A stretch of 59,021 nt of DNA from a candidate division CPR2 bacterium GW2011_GWC2_39_35 (GTDB lineage: Bacteria > Patescibacteriota > CPR2): NCBI GenBank assembly GCA_000995065.1, contig LBWX01000005.1, positions 1-59,021 of the forward strand, read 5' to 3'. This document shows positions 32,826 through 40,328 of this stretch, one piece after another. A model generated the notes under the pieces. It saw only the letters and a program-made list of their open reading frames with translations. It was not told the DNA's origin and searched no databases. The translations under genes were made by a program, and so were the position numbers. Every line of letters starts with the position of its first letter. Within the stretch, counting starts at the first letter, position 1.

Positions 32826-33145
32826 AAAAATAATTTTAGCATATTAGGCAAATCATGTAAGTGCTATTTCCTCATGGGATATAAATAATTATCTAATTTA
32901 TACCGTTCATACTCAGAACTTAGGATTGTTCTCCATCCTCACACCTCCTCCAAGATTGAGTGCAAATTATTTCTGAGGAGCTCCACCATTTTACGCAACA
33001 GGCAGAAAATGCCCTCCCGTCCTGTCCGTCGTAACTTTAGTGAAGCTGGAAGCTTTGGCGTAGAAGGGCTAGTTTGTAGAATCAACGAAGCTCAATCTTG
33101 AGGCTTCAACTGGCAGGTCAAAAGATTTACTGCTAGAATATACAC
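32826..33145. other. Gene-free stretch with copy G and relics of the GIY-YIG leader
   Basis: Besides repeat copy G (32959-32988), it contains TTTTACGCAACAGGCAGAAAATG, aligned in pieces with the hairpin after copy A, a diverged GAAGCTTT-type palindrome, and GGCTTCAACTGGCAGGTCA (33102-33120). The order matches the leader before the intact GIY-YIG gene at 27489. Confidence 0.55.
32959..32988 (+). repeat. tRNA-end-like repeat copy G
   Basis: AGTGCAAATTATTTCTGAGG then AGCTCCACCA. The left part is closer to copy A than to copies B-F, and so is the sequence to its right, so A and G form a subgroup. Confidence 0.6.
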
Positions 33146-33241
33146 ATGTTTTATGTGTATATTTTGTTATTATCGAATAGCAAGCATTACATAGGCCAGA
33201 CCGAGGACTTAAAGAAAAGGAGAGAATATAATGAAGAATAA
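33146..33241 (+). pseudogene. GIY-YIG nuclease fragment (first 31 codons)
   Basis: MFYVYILLLSNSKHYIGQTE then DLKKRREYNEE and stop. This is the N-terminal half of a GIY-YIG domain (YVYIL..., YIGQT.DLKKR), cut off where the methyltransferase gene begins. Its LKKRR codons (AAGAAAAGGAGA) now serve as the Shine-Dalgarno of the methyltransferase. Confidence 0.8.
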
Positions 33242-33920
33242 AACAGATATAGCGATTGAAGCATATGATAATGTAGTAGATGAATATATCGAATACTTTA
33301 AATCAAAAGATTTGAAAGGTAATGTTCAGTTTCAAAAAGAAATTGATTATGTTGTTTCTAAATTACAAGATAAAGCCTCCATATTAGATATGGGGACTGC
33401 TATAGGAGATTACCCTAAATTTTTAACGGAAAAATGTAACAAAGATTTTTATGTAGTTGGCATTGACTCATCCCCAAATATGTTAGAAAAAGCCAAAACA
33501 AATACACCAAAAGCAAATTTTGAGTTGATGGATATTAGAAAGTTAGGCTTTAAAGAGAAAAGTTTTGATGCAATTATTTGCTTTGCTATCTTGACATATG
33601 TAGATGATGGAGATTGTCTAATTGTATTAGATAAAGTTGATAAAATATTAAAGGATGGCGGAATGATAGCTATCAATGCATTAGAATTCAAAGATGGCGA
33701 CCAAAAAGAAATGATAATTCCTGAACCATTTAATCCCAAATACAACAACTACTATAATCGCTATACAAAACAGTTTTTTATAAATTATTTTAATAAGAAG
33801 AATTATGAAATTTTAAATTTTTATGATAATCCAATATTTAGTTCTGAAAAGGCAGGAATTTTTAGTACAGAAAATCAATTTTCAATAATAGTTAGGAAGC
33901 AGTTCGCCTCAAAAGGTTAG
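33231..33920 (+). CDS. Class I SAM-dependent methyltransferase
   Basis: 229 residues. Rossmann motif I is SILDMGTAIGDYPKFL (about residues 45-60). The acidic motif II is VVGIDSSPNML, a motif near ELMDIRKLGF follows, and post-I/III FDAIICFAILTYVDDGD completes a class I methyltransferase. A C-terminal beta part (PEPFNPKYNNYYNRYTKQF) would define the substrate. The substrate is unknown. AAAAGGAGAG precedes the ATG, borrowed from the GIY-YIG fragment. The gene is notably A+T-rich compared with its left neighbour. It is closed by repeat E. Confidence 0.85.
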   Translation: MKNKTDIAIEAYDNVVDEYIEYFKSKDLKGNVQFQKEIDYVVSKLQDKASILDMGTAIGDYPKFLTEKCNKDFYVVGIDSSPNMLEKAKTNTPKANFELMDIRKLGFKEKSFDAIICFAILTYVDDGDCLIVLDKVDKILKDGGMIAINALEFKDGDQKEMIIPEPFNPKYNNYYNRYTKQFFINYFNKKNYEILNFYDNPIFSSEKAGIFSTENQFSIIVRKQFASKG

Positions 33921-33983
33921 GCCAGCTTAAAAAAATAGAAAAATTCTCTTTTCGCCCCTTCGAAACGGCATTTAACTTATAAA

Positions 33984-34015
33984 AATTCCGAACCTGTTCA
34001 ACTATGATCCACCAC
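33984..34015 (+). repeat. tRNA-end-like repeat copy E
   Basis: AATTCCGAACCTGTTCAACT then ATGATCCACCAC. Five or six differences from copy B; the CTTATAAAA preceding it is shared. A hairpin-like TATTAAGCCATTTTTT run follows (34037-34050). Confidence 0.7.
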
Positions 34016-34086
34016 GTCCTTATTAAATCGCTCTATTAAGCCATTTTTTATATTGATATTTCTTAACTTATTGGTAAAATGAAATT

Positions 34087-34857
34087 ATGAATTTTAAAGA
34101 AACGGCCCTAGAAGCAGCTATAGCTGGCGGTAACATCTTAAAGAAACAGTTTGGAAATATTGAAAGTATTCAAGCCAAGGCAGCGCATGATATTGTTTCG
34201 AGCGCTGATTATGCGTCGGAAAAAGAGATTCGAAGAATAATTGAATCGGCATATCCCGAACATAATGTTGTAGGCGAAGAGACGGGAGATAACAATAAAG
34301 TCTCTGAATATTCATGGATTATTGACCCACTTGATGGAACATCGAATTTCGTTACAGGTAATCCATACTTTTCTGTTTCTATCGCATTAGCTTTTAAAAA
34401 CGATGTTATTCTAGGTATTGTCTATAATCCAATTTTAGATGAAGTATATTTTGCCGAAAAAGGTAAGGGATCATTCCTAAATGACAAGAGAATATTCGTT
34501 TCAGATGAAAGAGATCTTAAGAATGCTCTCCTGGGCTCTGCATACTCTCCTTTAGAAGAAAAAATCAAAAGTGGTCTAAAGGATGTCGAAAAACTGTCCC
34601 TAAAATCTCGAAAGGTAGTCATAAATTTTTCGCCTGCGCTAGACCTCTGCAATATAGCAAGAGGTAGAATACATGGATTATTTGATAACGGCACAAGACC
34701 TGAAGACCATGCAGCAGGAAGCTTGATATTAACTGAAGCAGGCGGTAGAGTTCAAAATTACAATTCAGATTCTTGGGACATCAAAAAGATTGGGATAATA
34801 GCTTCGAATGGTAAATTACAAAGTTCGATTATAAATGTATTAAAGTCAGACGATTAA
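34087..34857 (+). CDS. Inositol-monophosphatase-family phosphatase
   Basis: 256 residues. Metal-site motifs are VVGEETG (about residues 63-69), WIIDPLDGTSNFVTG (about 79-93) and RPEDHAAGSLILTEAGG (about 203-219). In the last the usual WD pair is ED, keeping the Asp-equivalent acid. The family dephosphorylates inositol phosphates, fructose-1,6-bisphosphate, PAP or histidinol phosphate; the substrate cannot be told. TAAAAT lies 6 nt before the ATG, leaderless type. It is a single-gene unit between repeats E and F. Confidence 0.88.
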   Translation: MNFKETALEAAIAGGNILKKQFGNIESIQAKAAHDIVSSADYASEKEIRRIIESAYPEHNVVGEETGDNNKVSEYSWIIDPLDGTSNFVTGNPYFSVSIALAFKNDVILGIVYNPILDEVYFAEKGKGSFLNDKRIFVSDERDLKNALLGSAYSPLEEKIKSGLKDVEKLSLKSRKVVINFSPALDLCNIARGRIHGLFDNGTRPEDHAAGSLILTEAGGRVQNYNSDSWDIKKIGIIASNGKLQSSIINVLKSDD

Positions 34858-34880
34858 ACAATAATACCCAGCAGAGTAAT

Positions 34881-34912
34881 AGTTCCAAACTTCTTTCACT
34901 AAGCTCCACCAA
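34881..34912 (+). repeat. tRNA-end-like repeat copy F
   Basis: AGTTCCAAACTTCTTTCACT then AAGCTCCACCAA. It lies 24 nt after the stop of the IMPase-like gene. A hairpin AAAACT...AGTTTTTT follows (34911-34936), with a sequence unlike the others. Confidence 0.75.
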
Positions 34913-35005
34913 AAACTCATCACGAAAGTGGTAGTTTTTTGATTAATGAATCGCACATTTAACAAGCAAAAGTGTTATAATGCCTTATGTTAAAAGGGGT
35001 TTATT

Positions 35006-35314
35006 ATGAATAAAGAATTACTGCTTAAAACTTTCCGAAATACATCCGGCGCTGCCGTCTATATGTTTCTAGTTTCTCAAGTTATGCAAAACGGATCGAA
35101 ATTGTTCGGAGAAAAAGATAGTATGTTTACTCCCCTTGTTGTTTTGCTGCTATTTTCACTTTCTGCTGCTGTTGTTGGCGGGCTTGTATTCGGACAATCG
35201 ATTATACTATTTCTTAACAAAAAGAACAGTGAAGGCATTAAAGCAGCTATTTACAGCATCGGTTGGCTTGGAATCTATACAGTGCTCGGATTACTGCTAT
35301 TACTCATTGTATGA
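35006..35314 (+). CDS. Small three-helix membrane protein
   Basis: 102 residues with three hydrophobic helices (about 16-25 weak, 41-72 and 80-102) and a short charged loop (NKKNSEGIK). AAAAGGGG lies 8 nt before the ATG. No family recognised. It is the last gene of the repeat-separated region; no repeat copy closes it on the right, though a possible fragment of the Y1-element end lies at about 35371. Confidence 0.65.
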   Translation: MNKELLLKTFRNTSGAAVYMFLVSQVMQNGSKLFGEKDSMFTPLVVLLLFSLSAAVVGGLVFGQSIILFLNKKNSEGIKAAIYSIGWLGIYTVLGLLLLLIV

Positions 35315-35670
35315 GAATTTCACACACCCGGTGTGTACCAAATAGACACATCAGGATAACAGAATAGAAAGCGGACAGTTCTCTTTTTGAATATAAAATT
35401 AGTTATTTTGTATTTTATGATGCTTCAGAGAAGTGCCCTGCATTGTCCATAAAGTGAAAATGACTAAAACCGTGCTCAAAAGAATATCCGTACCCTATCT
35501 ATCCCATTAGCTTAAGCAAAAGAAAAAGCTCGGGTTCATGGGTATACCCGAGCTTAAAAACTCAAAAAGCTTGTCAAATGTTACGGTTCTGCTCTACCTT
35601 CTAAGATATCTAATTTATTTTGAAGCATAGCTGTTAAAACTGAATCTTGTTGGACTACCGGATTTTAAAG
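35315..35670. other. Gene-free stretch with an element relic and a hairpin
   Basis: At 35371-35405 GCGGACAGTTCTCTTTTTGA resembles the left end of the Y1 element (GGGGACGGTTCTCTTTT). A strong hairpin lies at 35526-35556. No gene is recognised. Confidence 0.45.
35526..35556. terminator. Strong hairpin, probable terminator
   Basis: 10-bp stem AAGCTCGGGT/ACCCGAGCTT with an 11-nt loop and A/T flanks on both sides. Either strand could use it. Confidence 0.6.
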
Positions 35671-36402
35671 TTACTTTTTTGTCTGTTCTTTAATCTCTAG
35701 CATCTCGGAAGTTTGCTTAGACATTCCAAAGAGCATATTACTTAAAAAAACAAACCACAATCCAGAAAAAAAATTGCCATTAAATGCAATTATTAAACCG
35801 AATATACCGAGACCCAGGGCTATAAACAAACTCACCCTAACAGCCATCCTGGTACTTTTATCAATATTATCGGTATATAGCCAAAATATAGATCTTAATA
35901 TTCGGCCACCATCCAAGGGGAACCCGGGAAGAAGGTTAAAAGCAGCAAGGACCAAATTTATTACCGTCAGGTAAACAAACATTTCCTTTGGTAACAACAG
36001 GGTATCTGGAATAAATATCGCAATTGCCATAAAAACAAATGCCATAAAAATACTAGCTAGCGGCCCCGCAGTAGCCATTTTAAATTCAGCTTGAGGTGTT
36101 TTTAGCTCTTCCTTAATAATAGCAGCAGCACCAACAAACATTAGAACTACGCCCACAATTTCTATCCCATTTTTTCTTGCTACTATGGCATGTGCAAGCT
36201 CATGCGTAAGCAAGGAGATATACAGCAAGACTGTGGTAAGTAATCCTAAGAAAATGTACATATTTCTTGATAGACCTGGCAACATCTCAGGATATAAAGC
36301 ATTTATTGCTAAATACATTACTATGAGCAATAATATTAGAGCTCCTGATTTTGCTCTAATATCAATTCCAAAAATCCTTCCGATTCTAAACGTCGACTCC
36401 AT
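35671..36402 (-). CDS. Site-2 protease family (M50) intramembrane metalloprotease
   Basis: 243 residues, six or so membrane helices. The zinc motif THELAH (about residues 66-71) and the third ligand motif NLLPGFPLDGGRILRS (about 156-171) are intact. No PDZ or CBS domain is attached, giving the minimal type seen in many CPR and archaeal relatives. It cleaves membrane-bound substrates, often anti-sigma factors, but no such partner is adjacent. AAGGAGGCG precedes the ATG by 7 nt. Confidence 0.92.
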   Translation of the reverse strand: MESTFRIGRIFGIDIRAKSGALILLLIVMYLAINALYPEMLPGLSRNMYIFLGLLTTVLLYISLLTHELAHAIVARKNGIEIVGVVLMFVGAAAIIKEELKTPQAEFKMATAGPLASIFMAFVFMAIAIFIPDTLLLPKEMFVYLTVINLVLAAFNLLPGFPLDGGRILRSIFWLYTDNIDKSTRMAVRVSLFIALGLGIFGLIIAFNGNFFSGLWFVFLSNMLFGMSKQTSEMLEIKEQTKK

Positions 36403-36645
36403 TCTTAATCGCCTCCTTAAGGCCCATAACTACATATGCATATTTTTATCTGGGACATCCAGGTTATTTTTCAAAGAACCTAAAACAAAGCATATTCTAA
36501 CACAATAATAGGCATCTGTGAAGGGTTTAGTCTTAACCTTTATCTGACATAATGTTTCCTAGATATTAATATCCGGTCCTCGCTAGCTATAAGCTTAAAT
36601 GACTTCTTTCTAAGTCAAACATACATGATACCAACAAGAGAGTAG

Positions 36646-36780
36646 GGGGATGGTTCTCAATCAATCCGGATTTTACACTTTCTGCCTTTAATTAACGTTT
36701 TGACAATCTAGGCTTTGTAAATAATGGCCCAAATATAACGCAAAAAAGTGTAATTAGGTGTTTAATAGAGAACCGTCCCC
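36646..36780 (-). mobile_element. 135-bp miniature relative of the Y1 element
   Basis: GGGGATGGTTCTC and GAGAACCGTCCCC form the ends, and the subterminal CCGGATTTTACACTTT and AAAAAAGTGTAATTAGG match the two ends of the 28692-29417 element in reverse orientation. The transposase gene is missing. It is probably moved by the full element's enzyme. Confidence 0.8.
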
Positions 36781-36850
36781 TATTCTTGTCCTGTTGTACT
36801 CAAAATGTTTGATTCAATATTTGTATTAGAAAAGCCGTCAATGATTGTAA

Positions 36851-37420
36851 TTAACATTGACGGCTTACCCCTATTTTGCTTACTTGTAGTTCCGTAATAA
36901 TAGGCCTCTCACTCCTGCTTGCTCTTGCTTTTTCTCTCTGGTCTTTCAGGCAGGAATGGCATTTTTTCTTGCGATATGCCTTTGGATTAACTCCGCAGCG
37001 GGTGCACAGACCATTAATAAGGTAGTATTCGTAAGTAAAAGCATCGTACTCTCTAGTTTTTTTTAGGCAGACAGCACAACTCTTCTTATCCTTCTTGGCC
37101 TTGCGGCAACCGCAAATTGGGCAAATGCCATCTTCTTTGTTCTTTTTTCGTTTATTTTGTTTAGCTTCAACATCGTTATTCTTACATTCGCTGCAATAAG
37201 TGCTAAACTCTAAACGAGGTCTTTTGCGGCATTTTGTACACAGCCCTTCTTTATTGGCTTTTTCTATTGCCTTTTTGTTCCTCTCTGCCGCTCGATCTTT
37301 GCGTTTATTGACGCATTTACCTTCAGATATAGTGCAGTTGTCGCACCATGACTTACCGTTTTCGGGACGCATCCTAGGTTCGCTATAGTCGATCCAATTT
37401 GTGTCCCTTATTCTTGCCAA
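36851..37420 (-). CDS. Protein with multiple CxxC zinc ribbons
   Basis: 189 residues from a TTG at 37420, chosen because AAAGGAGG lies 7-8 nt upstream and TATAAT lies at 37463-37468. A longer frame reaches into a miniature element. It contains at least four Cys-pair groups (CDNC, CTKC/CSEC, CPICGC/CAVC and CTRCG/CHSC). They are separated by Lys/Arg-rich linkers, so two to four zinc ribbons are expected. The pattern resembles HNH-lacking zinc-ribbon proteins that bind DNA or RNA. A role in gene regulation or with the nearby mobile DNA is possible but unproven. Confidence 0.7.
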   Translation of the reverse strand: MARIRDTNWIDYSEPRMRPENGKSWCDNCTISEGKCVNKRKDRAAERNKKAIEKANKEGLCTKCRKRPRLEFSTYCSECKNNDVEAKQNKRKKNKEDGICPICGCRKAKKDKKSCAVCLKKTREYDAFTYEYYLINGLCTRCGVNPKAYRKKKCHSCLKDQREKARASRSERPIITELQVSKIGVSRQC

Positions 37421-37532
37421 ACCAATCCCTCCTTTTAATGACCAATCCGAAAATGACACGTAATTATACCATAAAGTAGTCTTTGGGTAAAGGTAATTAG
37501 ATAATTTGGCCGTAGCGGGTATAATGCATCTT

Positions 37533-37628
37533 GAGGGACCGGTTCTCAAAATGAAGCTAAATTTCCGAAAAGACTTATCCGCTAATTAGTTTTCGCTAAA
37601 ATGAAGCTAAAAAAAGAACCGGTCCCTC
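37533..37628. mobile_element. 96-bp miniature inverted-repeat element
   Basis: Ends GAGGGACCGGTTCT and AGAACCGGTCCCTC are perfect 14-bp inverted repeats. Inside, AAATGAAGCTAAA occurs twice as a direct repeat. A half copy lies at 27746-27788. This family differs in its end sequence from the GGGGACGGTTCTC family but has the same architecture. Confidence 0.75.
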
Positions 37629-37777
37629 TGGTTCTCCCTAAATAAAAGGTATTCGCTCTTTTACCCATCAACCGCTTCTCCCTATCTTACCTTTCTGCCC
37701 TTGAAGAAAGCTTAGGTTCTATCTATAATAATCCTGTAATCAAACGCTTTCTCGTTTTGATAAGATTGGATACCATA

Positions 37778-38863
37778 ATGCAGCTCAACACACTAAGAAA
37801 TTCTAGAGAAAAACAGCACGAGCGAGAACTCGTGAATACTTTAAAGAAAATGAATAAGCTGGGGGAGACCGAAGTCCCTCCCTTTTCTTATGGAATAAAC
37901 AATTTAGGTATCTCCGGTGAAAACGAGCGAAAAGAATTTGAAAAATTTGTTGACAACTGGTTTAGGAATCCCGCATCGTTTCTTAATTTCGAAAAATATT
38001 CTCCCCCCCCCTTACCAAGCATTAGTAATAAGAAAGAACTGGGGGAATCCTGTTTTACTTTTAAGAGCTTCGTCGACAAGGGCGACACGGCAAAGTTTTT
38101 TGCGTCCCCGCAACCATTTTACGGTCGTGGGGAAAGAATCGCATTTATTATCATTCCCCACTGGAGCAGCCATTTTGGCAAATATAAATTGGGGACTTCA
38201 GTCATCCGTAATTTTTTTATTCCCACGGCGTCATACCGCTACTTTCCAACATATAAGACAGAAAAATTCTACAAAGATCGCCCCAGATACGACATTGTCG
38301 GCCCCGATCTTGGTTTAATAATAAAACGCGTCTGGCAAGATACTTTAAATATTCAATATTTTGCAAAATATCTAAAAGAAGATCTGGGCTACGAAAAAGT
38401 CGGGTTATGGGCCACCAGCATTGGAAGCCTTCGCGGATACCTAGCTTCTATGTTCTCTGAAAATCTGATTGATTTTCTGATAATGCACTCTTTGGCAGAT
38501 AGTTTTCCGAAAGCGCTTCTTGGAGGAATTTCAACTCAACCCATTGCCAAAGCGATACTGGAAAATACCGATGAGGAGGAAACGGAATTTCTTTTGTCGC
38601 CTCTTAGCCCTGGCCACTACGGAAAATATCTAACATATTTACCCAAAAATACAAGATTAGTCCAAGGCAAGTACGATCTTGTTTTTGGAGAAGAAAATAA
38701 TCGACGCATGGTCGAGAAATTAAGAAGAAACGCACCTTTTGTTGAGATCGAATACGGCAAATTTGGCCATACAACTTACGGAGAAGTAGATAAAGTCATC
38801 CCGATGGTCTTTCGAAACAGCAAGTTTGTTTTTCGAAATTCAAAGTTACGGTTTTTGATTTAA
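37778..38863 (+). CDS. Alpha/beta-hydrolase-fold protein
   Basis: 361 residues from the ATG at 37778 (the ATA/ATG region just upstream offers other starts). The central part has FIIIPHWSSHFGKY. The nucleophile elbow is GLWATSIGSLRGY (Ser in A-T-S-I-G-S), the acid region is QGKYDLVFGEEN and the His segment is KFGHTTYGE. This order fits an alpha/beta-hydrolase with a complete triad. No signal peptide. The C-terminus has a short repeat (VFRNSKF/VFRNSKL), arising from a duplicated DNA word. Substrate unknown; acyl or ester hydrolysis is the family guess. Confidence 0.75.
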   Translation: MQLNTLRNSREKQHERELVNTLKKMNKLGETEVPPFSYGINNLGISGENERKEFEKFVDNWFRNPASFLNFEKYSPPPLPSISNKKELGESCFTFKSFVDKGDTAKFFASPQPFYGRGERIAFIIIPHWSSHFGKYKLGTSVIRNFFIPTASYRYFPTYKTEKFYKDRPRYDIVGPDLGLIIKRVWQDTLNIQYFAKYLKEDLGYEKVGLWATSIGSLRGYLASMFSENLIDFLIMHSLADSFPKALLGGISTQPIAKAILENTDEEETEFLLSPLSPGHYGKYLTYLPKNTRLVQGKYDLVFGEENNRRMVEKLRRNAPFVEIEYGKFGHTTYGEVDKVIPMVFRNSKFVFRNSKLRFLI

Positions 38864-38876
38864 AAATAACTAAAAG

Positions 38877-39023
38877 CTATCGGAATCCGACGATCTTTTT
38901 GTCTCTCAAGATAGCTAAAACATGCATAAAAAAAATCATGAGTACAAGAAACACCGTCTTTAAAAACGGCAAGCGCTCTATAAGATCTCCTAAAAATTTT
39001 TGATTATGATAAAATGACCACAT
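38877..39023 (-). CDS. Possible 48-residue membrane peptide
   Basis: An open frame from ATG at 39023 encodes MWSFYHNQKFLGDLIERLP, then a hydrophobic helix (KTVFLVLMIFFMHVLAIL) and a basic end. The topology is plausible, but there is no good ribosome-binding site and it overlaps the likely promoter of the HAD gene on the other strand. Weakly supported. Confidence 0.25.
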   Translation of the reverse strand: MWSFYHNQKFLGDLIERLPFLKTVFLVLMIFFMHVLAILRDKKIVGFR

Positions 39024-39054
39024 TAGGTCTAGACTGATTAACCTCGGAGCCAAA

Positions 39055-39684
39055 ATGCCCAAGCAAGTAATAATCTTCGACTTCGACGGAACTATCGCCG
39101 ATTCCTTAGAATCGTTTATTAAAGTAACGAACGATTTTGCGGACAAATTCGGCTTCGAAAAGTTTACCAAGGAAAGCATCGAAAACTTTAGAGACAATAC
39201 CCTTTGGGAGAACGTAAAGCGTATCAAGATTTCGAAATTAAAGTCTTACCGGCTACTAGGCAAGATTTTAGACAACCTTGGCAAAACCATCCCAAACACA
39301 AAACCTTTTCCAGGTATTAAAGCTTCACTCAAAGAACTAAAGAAAAACGGTCACACGCTAGGGATATTGACTACTAACCGCGTTCAAAATGTGGAGCAAT
39401 TCTTAAAAAAACACGAACTCGAATTTTTTGATTTTATCCATTCCTGCAGCTTGTTTGGGAAATCCAAAGTCATAAATAAAATAATGGACGAACTTAAAAT
39501 AGAAGCAAAGGATGTTATTTATGTCGGAGACGAAGTAAGAGATATCGAAGCCGCTAGAAAAGCCAAAATCCCTATTATCGCCGTCGGTTGGGGTTATAAT
39601 TCCAAAAAGCTTCTTCAGAAATACAATCCCGATTATTTGATAGATAAGCCGAGGGAGCTTGTTGAAGTGCTAAATGAGATTTAA
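39055..39684 (+). CDS. HAD-superfamily phosphatase (phosphoglycolate-phosphatase-like)
   Basis: 209 residues. HAD motif I is FDFDGTIADS (residues 8-17), motif II Thr is in GILTTNR, the Lys is in GKSKVI and motif III/IV is YVGDEVRDIEAARKA. A helical cap lies between motifs I and II, as in phosphoglycolate phosphatase-type enzymes. AAAATG start with CTCGGAG upstream. Substrate not identifiable from sequence. Confidence 0.88.
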   Translation: MPKQVIIFDFDGTIADSLESFIKVTNDFADKFGFEKFTKESIENFRDNTLWENVKRIKISKLKSYRLLGKILDNLGKTIPNTKPFPGIKASLKELKKNGHTLGILTTNRVQNVEQFLKKHELEFFDFIHSCSLFGKSKVINKIMDELKIEAKDVIYVGDEVRDIEAARKAKIPIIAVGWGYNSKKLLQKYNPDYLIDKPRELVEVLNEI

Positions 39685-39700
39685 GAATCTTGATCACACC

Positions 39701-39735
39701 GTCATTGCGAGAAGGCTTTGCGACGTGGCAATCCC
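39701..39735 (+). repeat. CATTGCGAG-type repeat, left arm
   Basis: GTCATTGCGAGAAGGC then GTGGCAATCCC. Pairs with the inverted arm at 40048-40082. The two arms bracket the broken GIY-YIG gene. Confidence 0.7.
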
Positions 39736-39755
39736 AACTGATACATAATAAAGCT

Positions 39756-40047
39756 ATGAAGAACAAACAATATTGCGTTTATATACTTGCCAACCGACCT
39801 AACGGAGTTTTATATACCGGCATAACAAACGATTTAAAGAAAAGGATTTACCAACATAAAGAAAAGTTAGCCAAAGGGTTTACCTCAAAATATAATGTCG
39901 ATAAATTAGTTTATTATGAAATATTTGATGAACCTGAAAATGCATTTTTTAAGGGAAAAACAAATTAAAGCGGGATCAAGGAAAAAGAAGTTAGACCTAA
40001 TTAATAATTTTAATCATAATTGGAAAGATTTATTTTATGATCTATGA
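39756..40047 (+). pseudogene. GIY-YIG endonuclease gene with a frameshift
   Basis: MKNKQYCVYILANRPNGVLY then TGITNDLKKRIYQHKE show a GIY-YIG domain. The frame holds to about FDEPENAF, then a stop (39966-39968). In a shifted frame KQIKAGSRKKKLDLINNF then NHNWKDLFYDL and TGA give the normal family ending. A single indel in the run TTTTTTAAGGG (about 39945-39955) explains it. The gene lies inside an inverted-repeat pair. The protein is of the longer type than that at 27489. Confidence 0.85.
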
Positions 40048-40082
40048 GATTGCCACAGCCATAAGAATGGCTTCGCAATGAC
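40048..40082 (-). repeat. CATTGCGAG-type repeat, right arm
   Basis: GATTGCCACAGCC then GGCTTCGCAATGAC, the inverse of the left arm at 39701-39735, with an extra internal AAGAATGG stem. Such arms are frequent dispersed repeats in many bacterial genomes. Confidence 0.7.
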
Positions 40083-40100
40083 TTGCATGAGGTTCATAAA

Positions 40101-40328
40101 CTAATCCAAGACCTCAACCAATTTAAATCTTGGCACTTTTTTGCCATCAACTCCCACATCTTCTAAAAACATGCTCTTAGGACGCACCCATAAAGCAGTT
40201 AGGCCATATTCAGGACTCTCAAAGAGCCCACGATAAATAACAAGTTCCTCAAAGGTTTCGCTATTTCTGGCGACCCCAATAACTTCGTATTCCTTGCCTT
40301 TGTAATGCAGATATCTTCCTAGTTTCAT
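40101..40328 (-). CDS. DUF1653 family protein
   Basis: 75 residues. It matches the DUF1653 pattern closely: GRYLHYKGKEYEVIGVARNS, ETFEELVIYRGLF, YGLTALWVRPKSMFLEDV and VPRFKLVEVL. The family is small, widespread and of unknown function. Its start overlaps the end of the membrane-protein gene upstream by 4 nt, so it is the last gene of the XRE-controlled operon beginning at 41275. Confidence 0.9.
   Translation of the reverse strand: MKLGRYLHYKGKEYEVIGVARNSETFEELVIYRGLFESPEYGLTALWVRPKSMFLEDVGVDGKKVPRFKLVEVLD

Noticed and set aside
27188-34936. CRISPR array
   Set aside because: Repeats are 31-32 nt, but spacing is about 0.9-2.4 kb and irregular, with genes between; no cas genes are present.
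27188-34936. Repeats as functional tRNA genes
   Set aside because: Only the T-loop-like and CCA parts are present; the T-stem does not pair and no acceptor, D or anticodon arms lie upstream.
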